From: a virus
Length of the DNA: 64,000 nt
Direction: 5' to 3' (one strand)
Virus record (IMG/VR): IMGVR_UViG_3300027141_000003
Location: 45,913 to 109,912 of that record
A model generated the notes under the pieces. That model was not told the origin of the DNA. It ran no database searches and saw nothing but the letters and a program-made list of their open reading frames with translations. Position numbers and translations under genes: made by a program. Of the stretch, positions 52,635 through 60,250 are shown in pieces. Position 1 is the stretch's first letter. Each line of letters starts with the position of its first letter.

Positions 52635-54569
52635 TTAGGCAGAAATGTCTACAAGCTCACAATTTCCGTCTGAACTGCATGCCAGGGTGGCATTGGTAGA
52701 TGTTCCATCTTCTGTTTCATAAAAAGATAAGTCTTCCCAACGAATTTCTTTAGGCATCTTGGCGACAAGGTTTTCGTATTCTTCTTTTGTTACTTCTTGA
52801 TATGGAGCTTGCTTATAAGAGTGATCTGAATGCGGCAAGAATGAGATACCAGAAACTTCATCAAAGTTCTTATATACCCAAGCTCCTACTTCCATCCATT
52901 CATCCTCTTTAACTGAAACTGTAATTGATGGCTTATGTTCACACCAAGCACGTTGGTAAACTAGCCAAATATTTAAATGCTCGATAGCTGTTAGGTCATT
53001 TCTAACGATTGCACCCTCTGGTGCTTTTACTGGAAATGAAAATACGTAAGTCTCGTTTGGCTTCATTACGTCATCCTCTACTGGAATTCCGACTTCCTTC
53101 AAAAAAGTAGAAATTGGATCTCCCTTAGAACCACGAACTGTGCGAATATAATATGGGGAATGCCATGCATGCATTCCTGAAGACACCCCGACCAATTGAG
53201 ATACTGTTCCTGATGGCTTTACGCATGTAATAGCGGCAGACTCTGGAATCCCAATTTTTTCAGCCTCATCTTTATTCTTTGCTCTTGCTGATTCTCTAAG
53301 AGTCATTAAAAATGCTTCTAGCGAAACCAGGTCTTCTTTGCCTGACATGAACTTATGTCCAAATTGTCCAGTAAGAGATACTCCTAGCAGACGTTCTTCT
53401 TCTGTATTGTCTTTCCAAATTTTGCGGAGATATTTAAAGTCTGTAAGCGTTGACTGCCATGTCCCAAGAATAGTAGCAAGCTCAACTTTACGTTCGATAT
53501 CTTTCTTTGTATCATTTTCACGCAGTACGACTTCTGAAAGGTTACAAAACTGGTAAGGACGTAGGATAATCTCTGAACAGGGGTTAGTTCCATAGTGTAT
53601 ATCTGGATCTCTTCTTCCATATTTGGCTGCTTGGGCTTGAGCTGCGGCCACATTGTATATACCTCGTTCTCCTGACTTTGAATCATATAGAGATTTCCAT
53701 TCTGCAATAAACTGCTCCATCTCTGGTTTGCGTGAATACGCAACAGAGTTATTAGATAGTGAACGCTGGGTATTATTCTCCCACCAGTTGCCAGATTTTG
53801 CTGCGGCCATTTCAATATCATTAATATTAGAAAGAGAAATCATAGCTGAGCGACGAACTCCTCCAACTACAACAACTTCACCAATCTTACACATAATGTC
53901 ATGTGCTTCAATAGGCTTTAGATTGCGTCCTGCTGCTGATTTAAATTTTGCAACAGTAAAATCAAATAGGTTAACTAATGGTTGTGGGCCAGATGATCTA
54001 CCACCCATTGTTTTAAGTCTTGCTCCTGCGGGACGTACCTTAGATACATCAATTGCTGGAATTTGTCCTGACCAAAGTAACGCAAGAAGTTCACGGTATG
54101 CTTTTGCCCAACCTTGTTTAGAATCTTCAACCACAATAACTGTTGTTGATTTTTCAAATGTTTCTGGAACGGCAGGAAGCTTATTAATATACTTATACTC
54201 AACAGAGAATCCTACACCTGTACCACACATAAGAATATACATGGTTTCATCAAATGATCTTGGGTTATCTACTGGAACAAATGAGCAATTGTATCCAGCA
54301 ACATGATCTCTATCTAATGCAGCACCTGCAGTCATGACCGATCTCATTGATGGCATAACATTTCTGTTAAAGACTGCAGACTTTAACTCTTCAATTAATT
54401 TTGATTCTGGTTCATACGAGTGTTCTTTAAAAAGATGGTTTAACATAAAGTCAAAATATCTATCTACTGTTTCCCCCCAAGTCTCACGACGATTTTCTTC
54501 TGGAATCCATCTTGCATAACGAGACAATGCAATAAAATTTTCGTATGGGTTTTCAATAGTTTTTGACAT
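52635..54569 (-). CDS. nrdJ: class II (adenosylcobalamin-dependent) ribonucleotide reductase
   Basis: 644 residues, monomeric triphosphate-reductase type as in Lactobacillus leichmannii. Key residues are visible: C95 in YNCSFVP, then C331-S-E333 and C342 in NPCSEIILRPYQFCN, with the 11-residue spacing of the thiyl-radical and redox cysteines. The C-terminal shuttle pair is C631 and C637 in ACSSDGNC. It makes dNTPs for replication without oxygen or a second subunit but needs vitamin B12 from the host. It is flanked by the glycosyltransferase and the holin, away from the replication block. Confidence 0.93.
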   Translation of the reverse strand: MSKTIENPYENFIALSRYARWIPEENRRETWGETVDRYFDFMLNHLFKEHSYEPESKLIEELKSAVFNRNVMPSMRSVMTAGAALDRDHVAGYNCSFVPVDNPRSFDETMYILMCGTGVGFSVEYKYINKLPAVPETFEKSTTVIVVEDSKQGWAKAYRELLALLWSGQIPAIDVSKVRPAGARLKTMGGRSSGPQPLVNLFDFTVAKFKSAAGRNLKPIEAHDIMCKIGEVVVVGGVRRSAMISLSNINDIEMAAAKSGNWWENNTQRSLSNNSVAYSRKPEMEQFIAEWKSLYDSKSGERGIYNVAAAQAQAAKYGRRDPDIHYGTNPCSEIILRPYQFCNLSEVVLRENDTKKDIERKVELATILGTWQSTLTDFKYLRKIWKDNTEEERLLGVSLTGQFGHKFMSGKEDLVSLEAFLMTLRESARAKNKDEAEKIGIPESAAITCVKPSGTVSQLVGVSSGMHAWHSPYYIRTVRGSKGDPISTFLKEVGIPVEDDVMKPNETYVFSFPVKAPEGAIVRNDLTAIEHLNIWLVYQRAWCEHKPSITVSVKEDEWMEVGAWVYKNFDEVSGISFLPHSDHSYKQAPYQEVTKEEYENLVAKMPKEIRWEDLSFYETEDGTSTNATLACSSDGNCELVDISA

Positions 54570-54657
54570 TTTTAAGTAACACCTTTTCTCCGCCTTGCGG
54601 TTGCATGATTTTTAGTTGAAGTCTAATTCTACCAAATATTAATTCAAAGGGGAAGGG

Positions 54658-55653
54658 CTACAGAAACTTTTTGTCTAAATGATCAAATGCATTCTTGGTC
54701 AACTTAATCCAATTGTATTGTTCATGTATTCTAGGAGACTGGGCAAAGTAGTATCCTGAATATGCTTTAAAATTAATAACTGAATCGTACATCAAGTCTT
54801 CTAAATGTTTTGCATTTGGCTTAAACATTTTACCAATATGTGGATCTCCTACTGCTTTTGGAAGAGTCTCATCTGTAAGGTTAGACTTTAGGGCTAATGG
54901 ACCAATAAACTCTTTGTATTCCGCCCACGGATAAGTTGTTATAGTGGGCATTCCTGATGCAAGAGCCTGGAGCGGTATGAATCCAAAACCTTCTCCCCAA
55001 GTTGGATACACAAGAACGTGGTGGCTGTGATAAAGCATTACTAGCTGATCAATGTCATACTCTTCCGTAATAATTTTTACGTTGCTATAAACATCTGACG
55101 GCGAAACAAGTTGTTCTTTATCGTTGTAAACTCTAATTGAAGTAGTTAAGTGTGCTTTAATTGTTAAATGATATTTTGGATTATTGCCAAACATTTTAAC
55201 AAAAGTATCTAAAACTAATTGCCCATCTTTTCTGGGAGAAGGCTCCCCAATATGCAAAAATTTAAACACATCTTTAACAACTCTTTTACGTGGCGCCCAA
55301 ACATCTTGGATACCGTGTGGATAAACCATTATGTCTTTGTTGACGCCATTTTCTTTAAATATTTTTGAGTTCCATGTTGAAGTTGCCCAAACTTCGTCAC
55401 ACAAATTAAATCTATCTACCCATTCTGGCCGCATGCCAGTTGATTCCCAGGGAGTATATCCTATTTGATATTGGTTTTTATGCAGCTTATATAAATGAGG
55501 TTGAGTAAAGTTTATTTGTATTGGAGCTTTTGAATTTGACCACTTTACAGTATGTCCTAATTCTTGTAATGATTTAACTATATGTTGAGATGCATATCCA
55601 AAGCCAACTGCTGGATTTAATCCTGATTTTGGTGTATAAAAAGATATATCCAT
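54658..55653 (-). CDS. glycosyltransferase, GT-B fold (GT4-like)
   Basis: 331 residues. N-terminal Rossmann-like half (GFGYASQHIVKSLQELGHTV), a central HIGEPSPRKDGQLVLDTFVK start of the C-terminal half, and the donor-binding EGFGFIPLQALASGMPTI signature of GT4-type enzymes. It transfers a sugar from a nucleotide donor; acceptor unknown. Possible targets are virion proteins (including hydroxyproline, if present), phage DNA or host glycans. It is read divergently from the transglycosylase gene. Confidence 0.87.
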   Translation of the reverse strand: MDISFYTPKSGLNPAVGFGYASQHIVKSLQELGHTVKWSNSKAPIQINFTQPHLYKLHKNQYQIGYTPWESTGMRPEWVDRFNLCDEVWATSTWNSKIFKENGVNKDIMVYPHGIQDVWAPRKRVVKDVFKFLHIGEPSPRKDGQLVLDTFVKMFGNNPKYHLTIKAHLTTSIRVYNDKEQLVSPSDVYSNVKIITEEYDIDQLVMLYHSHHVLVYPTWGEGFGFIPLQALASGMPTITTYPWAEYKEFIGPLALKSNLTDETLPKAVGDPHIGKMFKPNAKHLEDLMYDSVINFKAYSGYYFAQSPRIHEQYNWIKLTKNAFDHLDKKFL

Positions 55654-55675
55654 GTTTTCTTTCTGGTTGACTGGC

Positions 55676-55705
55676 TTGACAGGCTTATCCTATCAATGCT
55701 ACTAT
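55676..55705 (+). promoter_or_regulatory. promoter of the plus-strand lysis and small-gene unit
   Basis: TTGACA, 18 bases, TACTAT, between divergent genes. A TATAAT on the minus strand (55704-55709) overlaps it and may serve the glycosyltransferase. Confidence 0.7.
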
Positions 55706-55738
55706 TATAGTTCGTTATCTCTAGAGGAGGAAATGCCA

Positions 55739-56299
55739 ATGGAGAAAATCAAAGAGCGTTTGAGCGATGTTGCTCATAACTGGTCTTACATAGTAATGAT
55801 AACATTATTTATGTTTACAGTCCAGCCTGGGCCAACAACAAGTCAAGCGTTAACAACATTACCTGTAGAGGTAATAAAAACCGAAAAACAACTAAAAAGA
55901 GAAATACTAGATAAGTTCAGTAATGATACTTATAAGCATTCAGAAATGCTTGCAGCCTCAGATTTAAAAGATTTATTATGGGCTGTAGGATTTGAAGGAA
56001 TTGCTTTAAAAACAGCTTGGGCTGTTGCTCGTGTAGAGTCTAACGGGAGACCGCTAGCTTTAAATGACGACACCAGGACTGGAGATAAATCTTACGGGAT
56101 TTTTCAGATCAATATGTTGGGAAACCTAGGTATGGATCGTAAAGAAAAATTCGAATTAGTTTCAAATAAGGAATTATTTGATCCAGTAACAAACGCAGAG
56201 ATAACGTATTATATGACCAAAGGCGGAAAAGATTGGTCATCTTGGCCAAACTCAATCGGTAAAGCCAGGAACCTCATATCAGAGTTTCCAAAAGATTAA
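55739..56299 (+). CDS. membrane-anchored lytic transglycosylase / lysozyme-like protein
   Basis: 186 residues from the ATG at 55739, eight bases after AGGAGG; an ATG at 55733 is too close to the site. Residues 15-30 form a signal-anchor. The SLT/goose lysozyme-type core has the catalytic glutamate E100 in AWAVARVESNG and the SYGIFQINM motif at 118-126. It would cut the glycan strands of peptidoglycan, for lysis or for entry. It heads a plus-strand gene group with its own promoter and is separated from the holin by the reductase and glycosyltransferase. Confidence 0.85.
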   Translation: MEKIKERLSDVAHNWSYIVMITLFMFTVQPGPTTSQALTTLPVEVIKTEKQLKREILDKFSNDTYKHSEMLAASDLKDLLWAVGFEGIALKTAWAVARVESNGRPLALNDDTRTGDKSYGIFQINMLGNLGMDRKEKFELVSNKELFDPVTNAEITYYMTKGGKDWSSWPNSIGKARNLISEFPKD

Positions 56300-56310
56300 A
56301 AGGAGATGGG

Positions 56311-56520
56311 TTGCAAAAGATTCAAATTGTTTCTAAGTACCTAACTCTAGCAGAGGAAGGCCTTGTTCCTAGGATTAATTGTCCAATGGATCAGGGCCTT
56401 CTTATGCCTAACCTATCAAACGAAGATGAGATATACTTATATTGCCTTTCATGTGATTACAAGAAAACTATTGGAACGGAATATTATGGAAAACTTAAAG
56501 AGCACGTCGATAGAAACTGA
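56311..56520 (+). CDS. small protein with CP...CLSC metal-binding pattern
   Basis: 69 residues from a TTG at 56311, five bases after AGGAG. NCPMDQG and LYCLSCDYKK give three cysteines in zinc-ribbon spacing. With D or H as a fourth ligand it could bind zinc. It lies just after the transglycosylase and overlaps the next small gene. Function unknown. Confidence 0.65.
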   Translation: MQKIQIVSKYLTLAEEGLVPRINCPMDQGLLMPNLSNEDEIYLYCLSCDYKKTIGTEYYGKLKEHVDRN

Positions 56521-56596
56521 CGGAGGTCAGATAGTAGAAACTGACCAAATGGGTCGAGAGAAATTCTGGGAAGATCTAGGCAGGCCTAATGACTGA
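56486..56596 (+). CDS. very small acidic protein
   Basis: 36 residues from the ATG at 56486, inside the end of the previous gene. The stop overlaps the next start (ATGACTGA). The sequence (ETDGGQIVETDQMGREKFWE) is acidic with one helix. The frame is open further upstream, but only as an unlikely hydrophobic stretch. Accepted because of the tight overlap chain. Confidence 0.45.
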   Translation: MENLKSTSIETDGGQIVETDQMGREKFWEDLGRPND

Positions 56597-56801
56597 GGAT
56601 AATCAGCCACAAAATTTAGAAGACAACCTTCCAATGGTTAATTATATTATGCTACATAGAATATATGATTTACTCACTATAATATCTAATAAATTAGTGG
56701 GTAGCGAAGATACACGAAAAATGATACAATATCATGAACAGGGGTTCCTACTTGGGCCCACCCCTTCTTATTCAGTTGAGGAAAATAAAGATGGCGAATA
56801 A
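56589..56801 (+). CDS. small hypothetical protein
   Basis: 70 residues, with a central helix (NYIMLHRIYDLLTIISNKLV) and acidic ends. It is coupled to both neighbours by overlaps. No family recognised. A short helical hairpin of this sort can be a small membrane-associated or regulatory protein, but no clear transmembrane segment is present. Confidence 0.6.
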   Translation: MTEDNQPQNLEDNLPMVNYIMLHRIYDLLTIISNKLVGSEDTRKMIQYHEQGFLLGPTPSYSVEENKDGE

Positions 56802-56988
56802 AAACGCAATTGTAGAAATTATGGTAGAACAACTTAATATTCAACAGCGTCAGTCGGCAGTAATGCAGAAGCAAGACCTTGTGGAGCTAGAAAAGCACCT
56901 TCTGTCAGTTCAAGAAGGATACCGACAAATGTGTGGCGGAATGGTAGATGCTTTAATTGCTCGTGGGGCTATTTCTGTAGATCAATAA
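56791..56988 (+). CDS. small helical protein
   Basis: 65 residues from the ATG at 56791, with GAGG about nine bases upstream. It is Gln/Glu/Val-rich and almost all helix (VEQLNIQQRQSAVMQKQDLV), likely a coiled-coil oligomer. It overlaps the preceding gene by eleven bases and is followed by a 13-bp inverted repeat. Function unknown. Confidence 0.6.
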   Translation: MANKNAIVEIMVEQLNIQQRQSAVMQKQDLVELEKHLLSVQEGYRQMCGGMVDALIARGAISVDQ

Positions 56989-56994
56989 ATCTTG

Positions 56995-57024
56995 AATTAG
57001 TATACTCTTAGGAGTATACTAATT
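56995..57024 (+). terminator. perfect 13-bp inverted repeat holding a ribosome site
   Basis: AATTAGTATACTC and GAGTATACTAATT are exact reverse complements around a TTAG loop. On the plus strand TTATG follows. The AGGAG for the next gene lies across loop and stem, so the hairpin could mask it. A terminator, a translation switch or an operator are all possible. Confidence 0.6.
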
Positions 57025-57026
57025 TT

Positions 57027-57194
57027 ATGTCACCACATGAATTTTCTAAGCAGATGAAAAACCCTTACTTTCAATCAAAGTACTATAGGGAAGAATCCCC
57101 TGCTGGGCTAGCGGAAGCCAGAATAGAAGCACGTATAGAAAAAATTTTCTATAAGATATTCTTTTGGAAAAAAAGGAAAGATGCTAAATTTTAA
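57027..57194 (+). CDS. very small basic protein
   Basis: 55 residues starting MSPHEFSKQMKNPYF and ending FFWKKRKDAKF. The middle is a charged helix (AGLAEARIEARIEK). The stop lies inside the start of the dioxygenase gene, giving a 14-base overlap. AGGAG in the upstream hairpin is its likely ribosome site. Function unknown. Confidence 0.55.
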   Translation: MSPHEFSKQMKNPYFQSKYYREESPAGLAEARIEARIEKIFYKIFFWKKRKDAKF

Positions 57195-57735
57195 CAACAA
57201 CTTAAATATTGAAAAGCTTCACGAAAAAGAAATATGGGTTTATAGAAATTTTTTAAGCAAGGAAGAAGTATCTGGTCTTTATGAGGTATGCAAAAGCTTA
57301 AAGGAAGATGCTTGGCACGGTGAAGGCGGATCTGAAAATACAATTAACTTTTACAATGGAAGAGTCACCGAAGTAATTCCAGAACTGCGATTTGTAAGAG
57401 AAAGAATTGCATCCATTGTGCAAGGATATAACGTAACGCCTTCAGAAACGTTTGTAAGAATGTTTGAAAAAGACACAATGCATGAACACGAAGATAGTTG
57501 TGGCGAAGAAGGAACTAATGACAGAGATGACAATGGTACTTGTGCTATTACAAAATACGGGTGTGTTGTTTACATGAATGATGATTTTGAAGGCGGAGAA
57601 TTGTATTACCCCGACCTTGATCTGTCATACACTCCATCAGCTGGAGATCTAGTAATCCATGGCTCAAGAATTACACATGGGGTTGCTGAAGTTAAATCTG
57701 GGATAAGATACGTCTATCCAAGCTTTTTATACTAA
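57181..57735 (+). CDS. 2OG-Fe(II) dioxygenase
   Basis: 184 residues. Ligands H103-E-D105 and H166, R176 for 2-oxoglutarate; VYMNDDFEGGELYYPDLD between them. It belongs to the same family as the minus-strand array but stands alone, in a small-gene group. It resembles the dioxygenase at 58247 around the distal site (both have HG, then KSGIRYVYPSF or TSGIRYVYSNF). The Arg subtype suggests a different substrate from the Lys subtype. Confidence 0.87.
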   Translation: MLNFNNNLNIEKLHEKEIWVYRNFLSKEEVSGLYEVCKSLKEDAWHGEGGSENTINFYNGRVTEVIPELRFVRERIASIVQGYNVTPSETFVRMFEKDTMHEHEDSCGEEGTNDRDDNGTCAITKYGCVVYMNDDFEGGELYYPDLDLSYTPSAGDLVIHGSRITHGVAEVKSGIRYVYPSFLY

Positions 57736-57746
57736 AGGGATTAATA

Positions 57747-57947
57747 ATGAATAATCTTCAGGCTATTGATGTTATTGAGTCTTATTTAAACAAATGCCTT
57801 AATGTTAAAGACGGTAGGTGCAATTTAACTTGGAAACATGAAGACTGTAAAGTCCTCATGGATATCTTGTATGAATTAACTGAAAATGATAAATATAAAG
57901 AAACGTCTTGGGAATTTGACCAAAAGCAAACAACTATTTGGGATTAA
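57747..57947 (+). CDS. small hypothetical protein
   Basis: 66 residues, alpha-helical and acidic (DYLNK-like start NNLQAIDVIESYLNKCLNVK), with three Cys spread through it and a WKHEDCK segment. AAGGGA lies upstream of the ATG. It closes the plus-strand gene group before the predicted RNA gene. No family recognised. Confidence 0.6.
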   Translation: MNNLQAIDVIESYLNKCLNVKDGRCNLTWKHEDCKVLMDILYELTENDKYKETSWEFDQKQTTIWD

Positions 57948-57950
57948 GTA

Positions 57951-57979
57951 TTGACTTTGAATATATATCATTTTATACT
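57951..57979 (+). promoter_or_regulatory. promoter of the candidate RNA
   Basis: TTGACT, 17 bases, TATACT. No coding frame follows before the terminator at 58046-58085. Confidence 0.8.
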
Positions 57980-57985
57980 TCATAT

Positions 57986-58085
57986 GTACTGGTTGTAGCA
58001 TCCCACAGATTAAGCTCCCAGTATAACGTGTAGCAATACACTAGGAAACCCCATTTGGATCCGCCTCCGAATGGGGGTTTTTCTT
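57986..58085 (+). ncRNA. candidate structured small RNA
   Basis: About 100 bases between a strong promoter and a strong terminator, with no open frame. Three stems can be drawn: TACTGG with CCAGTA closing an internal 25-base region; GTGTA/TACAC with a GCAA (GNRA) tetraloop at 58028-58041; and the terminator. I do not recognise a known riboswitch or RNA family. It could be a free regulatory RNA or a leader that controls read-through into the dioxygenase gene at 58247. Confidence 0.6.
58046..58085 (+). terminator. intrinsic terminator
   Basis: ACCCCATTTGGA pairs with TCCGAATGGGGT (one T-G pair), followed by TTTTTCTTT. It is strong on the plus strand; the A-rich flank makes weak function on the minus strand possible, after the tRNA at 58088. 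Confidence 0.88.
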
Positions 58086-58087
58086 TG

Positions 58088-58159
58088 TATCCCTAGAGAG
58101 ATTCGAACTCCCGACACACAGGGTAGAAACCTGTTGCTCTTCCGCTGAGCTATAGAGAT
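58088..58159 (-). tRNA. tRNA-Arg (anticodon TCT)
   Basis: Full cloverleaf on the minus strand: acceptor ATCTCTA/TAGGGAT, D arm GCTC/GAGC, anticodon stem ACAGG/CCTGT with loop TTTCTAC, T arm GGGAG-TTCGAAT-CTCTC. Discriminator A; CCA is not encoded. It reads AGA, which is frequent in AT-rich phage genes. Confidence 0.93.
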
Positions 58160-58234
58160 ATAAATTAAATTATATCTTATTCCGTAGTAATATACAATGG
58201 GCATTGAGGGGTCTAGCACGTAATTAAAATATGG

Positions 58235-58240
58235 TAGAAT
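58235..58240 (+). promoter_or_regulatory. -10 box of a likely leaderless gene
   Basis: TAGAAT, six bases, ATG of the dioxygenase at 58247. No ribosome site lies upstream of that ATG. A clear -35 box is not visible. Confidence 0.5.
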
Positions 58241-58246
58241 TGATGT

Positions 58247-58957
58247 ATGTTCTCAGATAATCCAAATATAATTAAGTACGCTGACGAAGTGTATCTGTAT
58301 AAAAACTTTATATCTAAAGAAGATGTTGCATACATCAATTCCTTGATGGAACCACATAGAAAAAAAGAAAAAGCATTTTCTACGGACGTTAACACCATAG
58401 ATTGGTATAACGACAAAGAGGGTCCTCAGATGCCAGAGCTTACAAGAATCTGGGACCAAGTATCTGAATTTTTAGCTCCAGAGTTTGTAATACACCCACA
58501 GCAAAATCTTGCTGTAATGGAACCAGGAGATAAGGGAATGTTTGTCCACAATGATAATCCTGGCGAAGGAATGGACGACTTACTAACCCAGGAAGACAGA
58601 TGGCACACATGCTGTGTTTTATCCTATGGTGTTTGTGTATACTTTGGAGAGTTCGAAGGCGGAGAATTATTTTATCCACACATTCAGTCAGATGGAAAAC
58701 TTGCAACAGAAGAACATATAGATGACTACCTAGTAGTACCAGTTCAACCAGGGGATCTTGCAATCCACTGGGCTCAATCTCCTTACGAGCACGGAACAAA
58801 AGAAGTAACTTCTGGTATCAGATATGTTTACAGTAACTTTTCGCTAAGAGCAGAAAAAAATCCAGGAACTTTCCCAGCATGGGGAACTCAAGAAGACTTA
58901 GATAGAAAAGCTAACGGAACGTGGATGAATGTTATCTGCGACAAGCATAAACACTAA
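58247..58957 (+). CDS. 2OG-Fe(II) dioxygenase
   Basis: 236 residues. Ligands H101-N-D103 and H182, R192 for 2-oxoglutarate; YFGEFEGGELFYP is the signature. An insert (about 147-165, rich in acidic residues) widens the loop before the distal site. The gene lacks a ribosome site and has a TAGAAT box six bases before the ATG. Its stop overlaps the stop of the convergent gene at 58954 by two bases. Sister in type to the copy at 57181. Confidence 0.87.
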   Translation: MFSDNPNIIKYADEVYLYKNFISKEDVAYINSLMEPHRKKEKAFSTDVNTIDWYNDKEGPQMPELTRIWDQVSEFLAPEFVIHPQQNLAVMEPGDKGMFVHNDNPGEGMDDLLTQEDRWHTCCVLSYGVCVYFGEFEGGELFYPHIQSDGKLATEEHIDDYLVVPVQPGDLAIHWAQSPYEHGTKEVTSGIRYVYSNFSLRAEKNPGTFPAWGTQEDLDRKANGTWMNVICDKHKH

Positions 58958-59508
58958 GCCATAAAGTATCCTGGCGCCTCTACAACATAATCTATATACG
59001 AATACTTTACTCCAGATTTAACTTTTAAAATTTCTATGTCAGTAGGCTTAAATATAAGCAGATCATTTTTTTGCGGGGAGTAAGTTATTCCTAGATCACT
59101 AAAAACTATTTCTCCTCCTTCAAAATCTCCTGCATAGTAAGCAAGCAAGTAGGGTATATTTTTAAAATGAGACATTTCCTGAATTACAGATTCGTCAGTA
59201 GGTCTACTTCTAATAAAGTTATCATGACTAAATATCCAGTATTGGGGGCTAACAAAATTTATAATATCGCTGTGAAATTGCTTATCAATAAAACCTAAAC
59301 TTAGCCTATCATTCCACATAGGATTTTCATGGTCTTCTGGCTCATAATTACCGTGAGTTTTCCAGTCTTCTTCTGCCATGCCTGCAAGAATCTCTTCCAT
59401 CTCGTTGATATTTTCATAAAAATCTTTATAAAGGTAAATATCTTCGCCCAGCAATATTCCAGACTTACCCTTAAACCTTAAATCTTTATCTAACATTTTC
59501 TCTAACAT
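58954..59508 (-). CDS. degenerate dioxygenase-like protein lacking iron ligands
   Basis: 184 residues from the ATG at 59508, preceded by AGAGGG; earlier in-frame starts run into the tRNA. The fold signature of the family is intact (YYAGDFEGGEIVFSDLGITY and KVKSGVKYSYIDYV), but the HxD motif is absent near RPTDESVIQEMSHFK and the distal His position reads IEIL. It keeps Lys at the 2-oxoglutarate position. It is probably a catalytically dead relative, perhaps a substrate-binding partner. It is transcribed together with tRNA-Asn. Confidence 0.7.
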   Translation of the reverse strand: MLEKMLDKDLRFKGKSGILLGEDIYLYKDFYENINEMEEILAGMAEEDWKTHGNYEPEDHENPMWNDRLSLGFIDKQFHSDIINFVSPQYWIFSHDNFIRSRPTDESVIQEMSHFKNIPYLLAYYAGDFEGGEIVFSDLGITYSPQKNDLLIFKPTDIEILKVKSGVKYSYIDYVVEAPGYFMA

Positions 59509-59526
59509 AATCCCTCTTTCTGTTTG

Positions 59527-59599
59527 CTGGACCACCAGGGCTCGAACCTGGGACCTAGAAGTTAACAGCTTCCCGCTCTGCCAGCTGAGCTATGGTCCA
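59527..59599 (-). tRNA. tRNA-Asn (anticodon GTT)
   Basis: Full cloverleaf: acceptor TGGACCA/TGGTCCA, D arm GCTC/GAGC, anticodon stem GGAAG/CTTCT with loop CTGTTAA, T arm CCAGG-TTCGAGC-CCTGG. Discriminator G; CCA not encoded. Confidence 0.95.
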
Positions 59600-59892
59600 A
59601 TATTTTATAAGTATACTAAATAAAGCCCGAAATGAAAAGTGCGAAAAAAAAGTGCGTCGGCGAGAGAAGACCCATATTCCAATCTGCGGTAATTTCTAGA
59701 ATATCCTTTATAAGCCTCTTAAGAGGGTTCTAAGGCCCTAACAGGTCGTATTTGGTGGATACACCCCATAGACCCTTAAAAGGGCGGCAGAGAAAAACCT
59801 AGCGATTTCCTACAATAGCCAAGATATAATATATACACCCATAAGTACCCAAGATACATAGATTATAGATTTATAAAGTTTAGAATACTTTA
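59600..59892. other. non-coding gap with short palindromes
   Basis: No convincing gene in either strand. It holds the tRNA-Asn promoter at its left edge, a perfect palindrome CCTCTTAAGAGG (59715-59726), a CCCTT-AA-AAGGG hairpin (59773-59784) and two AAAAGTGCG copies around 59636-59656. Purpose unknown. Confidence 0.5.
59610..59638 (-). promoter_or_regulatory. promoter of tRNA-Asn
   Basis: TTTTCA, 17 bases, TATACT on the minus strand, about ten bases before the tRNA. The same TTTTCA -35 is used before the LamG-like and SAP-like genes. Confidence 0.75.
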
Positions 59893-60171
59893 TCACAATT
59901 TATTTTGCTTTCTAATATAAGTCCTAATACGATGACAATTAGAACAGACTATCTCACATTTAGCTATTTCTTCATCAATCTTCTTTTTGGATAGAGTCTT
60001 GATCAATTCCATAACATTTGCATGTTTCTGACCTCTTACGTGGTCAAAGTCCATAACATAATATGGGTAGATCAATTTGCAATCCATACAAGCAGTTGAA
60101 TTCTTAAGATCTCTAATATACTGAGCCAAATAAGACTTCTGTTTGGCTATAGAGAGCTTTTCGGACTTCAT
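59893..60171 (-). CDS. small HNH endonuclease-like protein
   Basis: 92 residues. CMDC and CSNC pairs bind a structural zinc, and DFDHV with a later CHRIRTY gives the HNH-type active site residues. Free-standing small HNH proteins in phages nick or cut DNA in packaging or as mobile elements. It sits alone between gaps; a role in packaging cannot be excluded, since no terminase lies nearby. Confidence 0.8.
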   Translation of the reverse strand: MKSEKLSIAKQKSYLAQYIRDLKNSTACMDCKLIYPYYVMDFDHVRGQKHANVMELIKTLSKKKIDEEIAKCEIVCSNCHRIRTYIRKQNKL

Positions 60172-60250
60172 CCTAGGTAATACCTACAAGAGTGTCTCAT
60201 ATAGCTTAATTGTAGCAAAGAAAATTCTTAGCTACCCCGCTTTTTTAATA

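Noticed and set aside
54570-54657. A cobalamin riboswitch before the reductase gene
   Set aside because: The gap is only 88 bases, with one small CCGC/GCGG hairpin and none of the conserved B12-box sequence.
59635-59736. A 33-codon plus-strand frame in the gap
   Set aside because: It lacks a ribosome site and overlaps the tRNA promoter.
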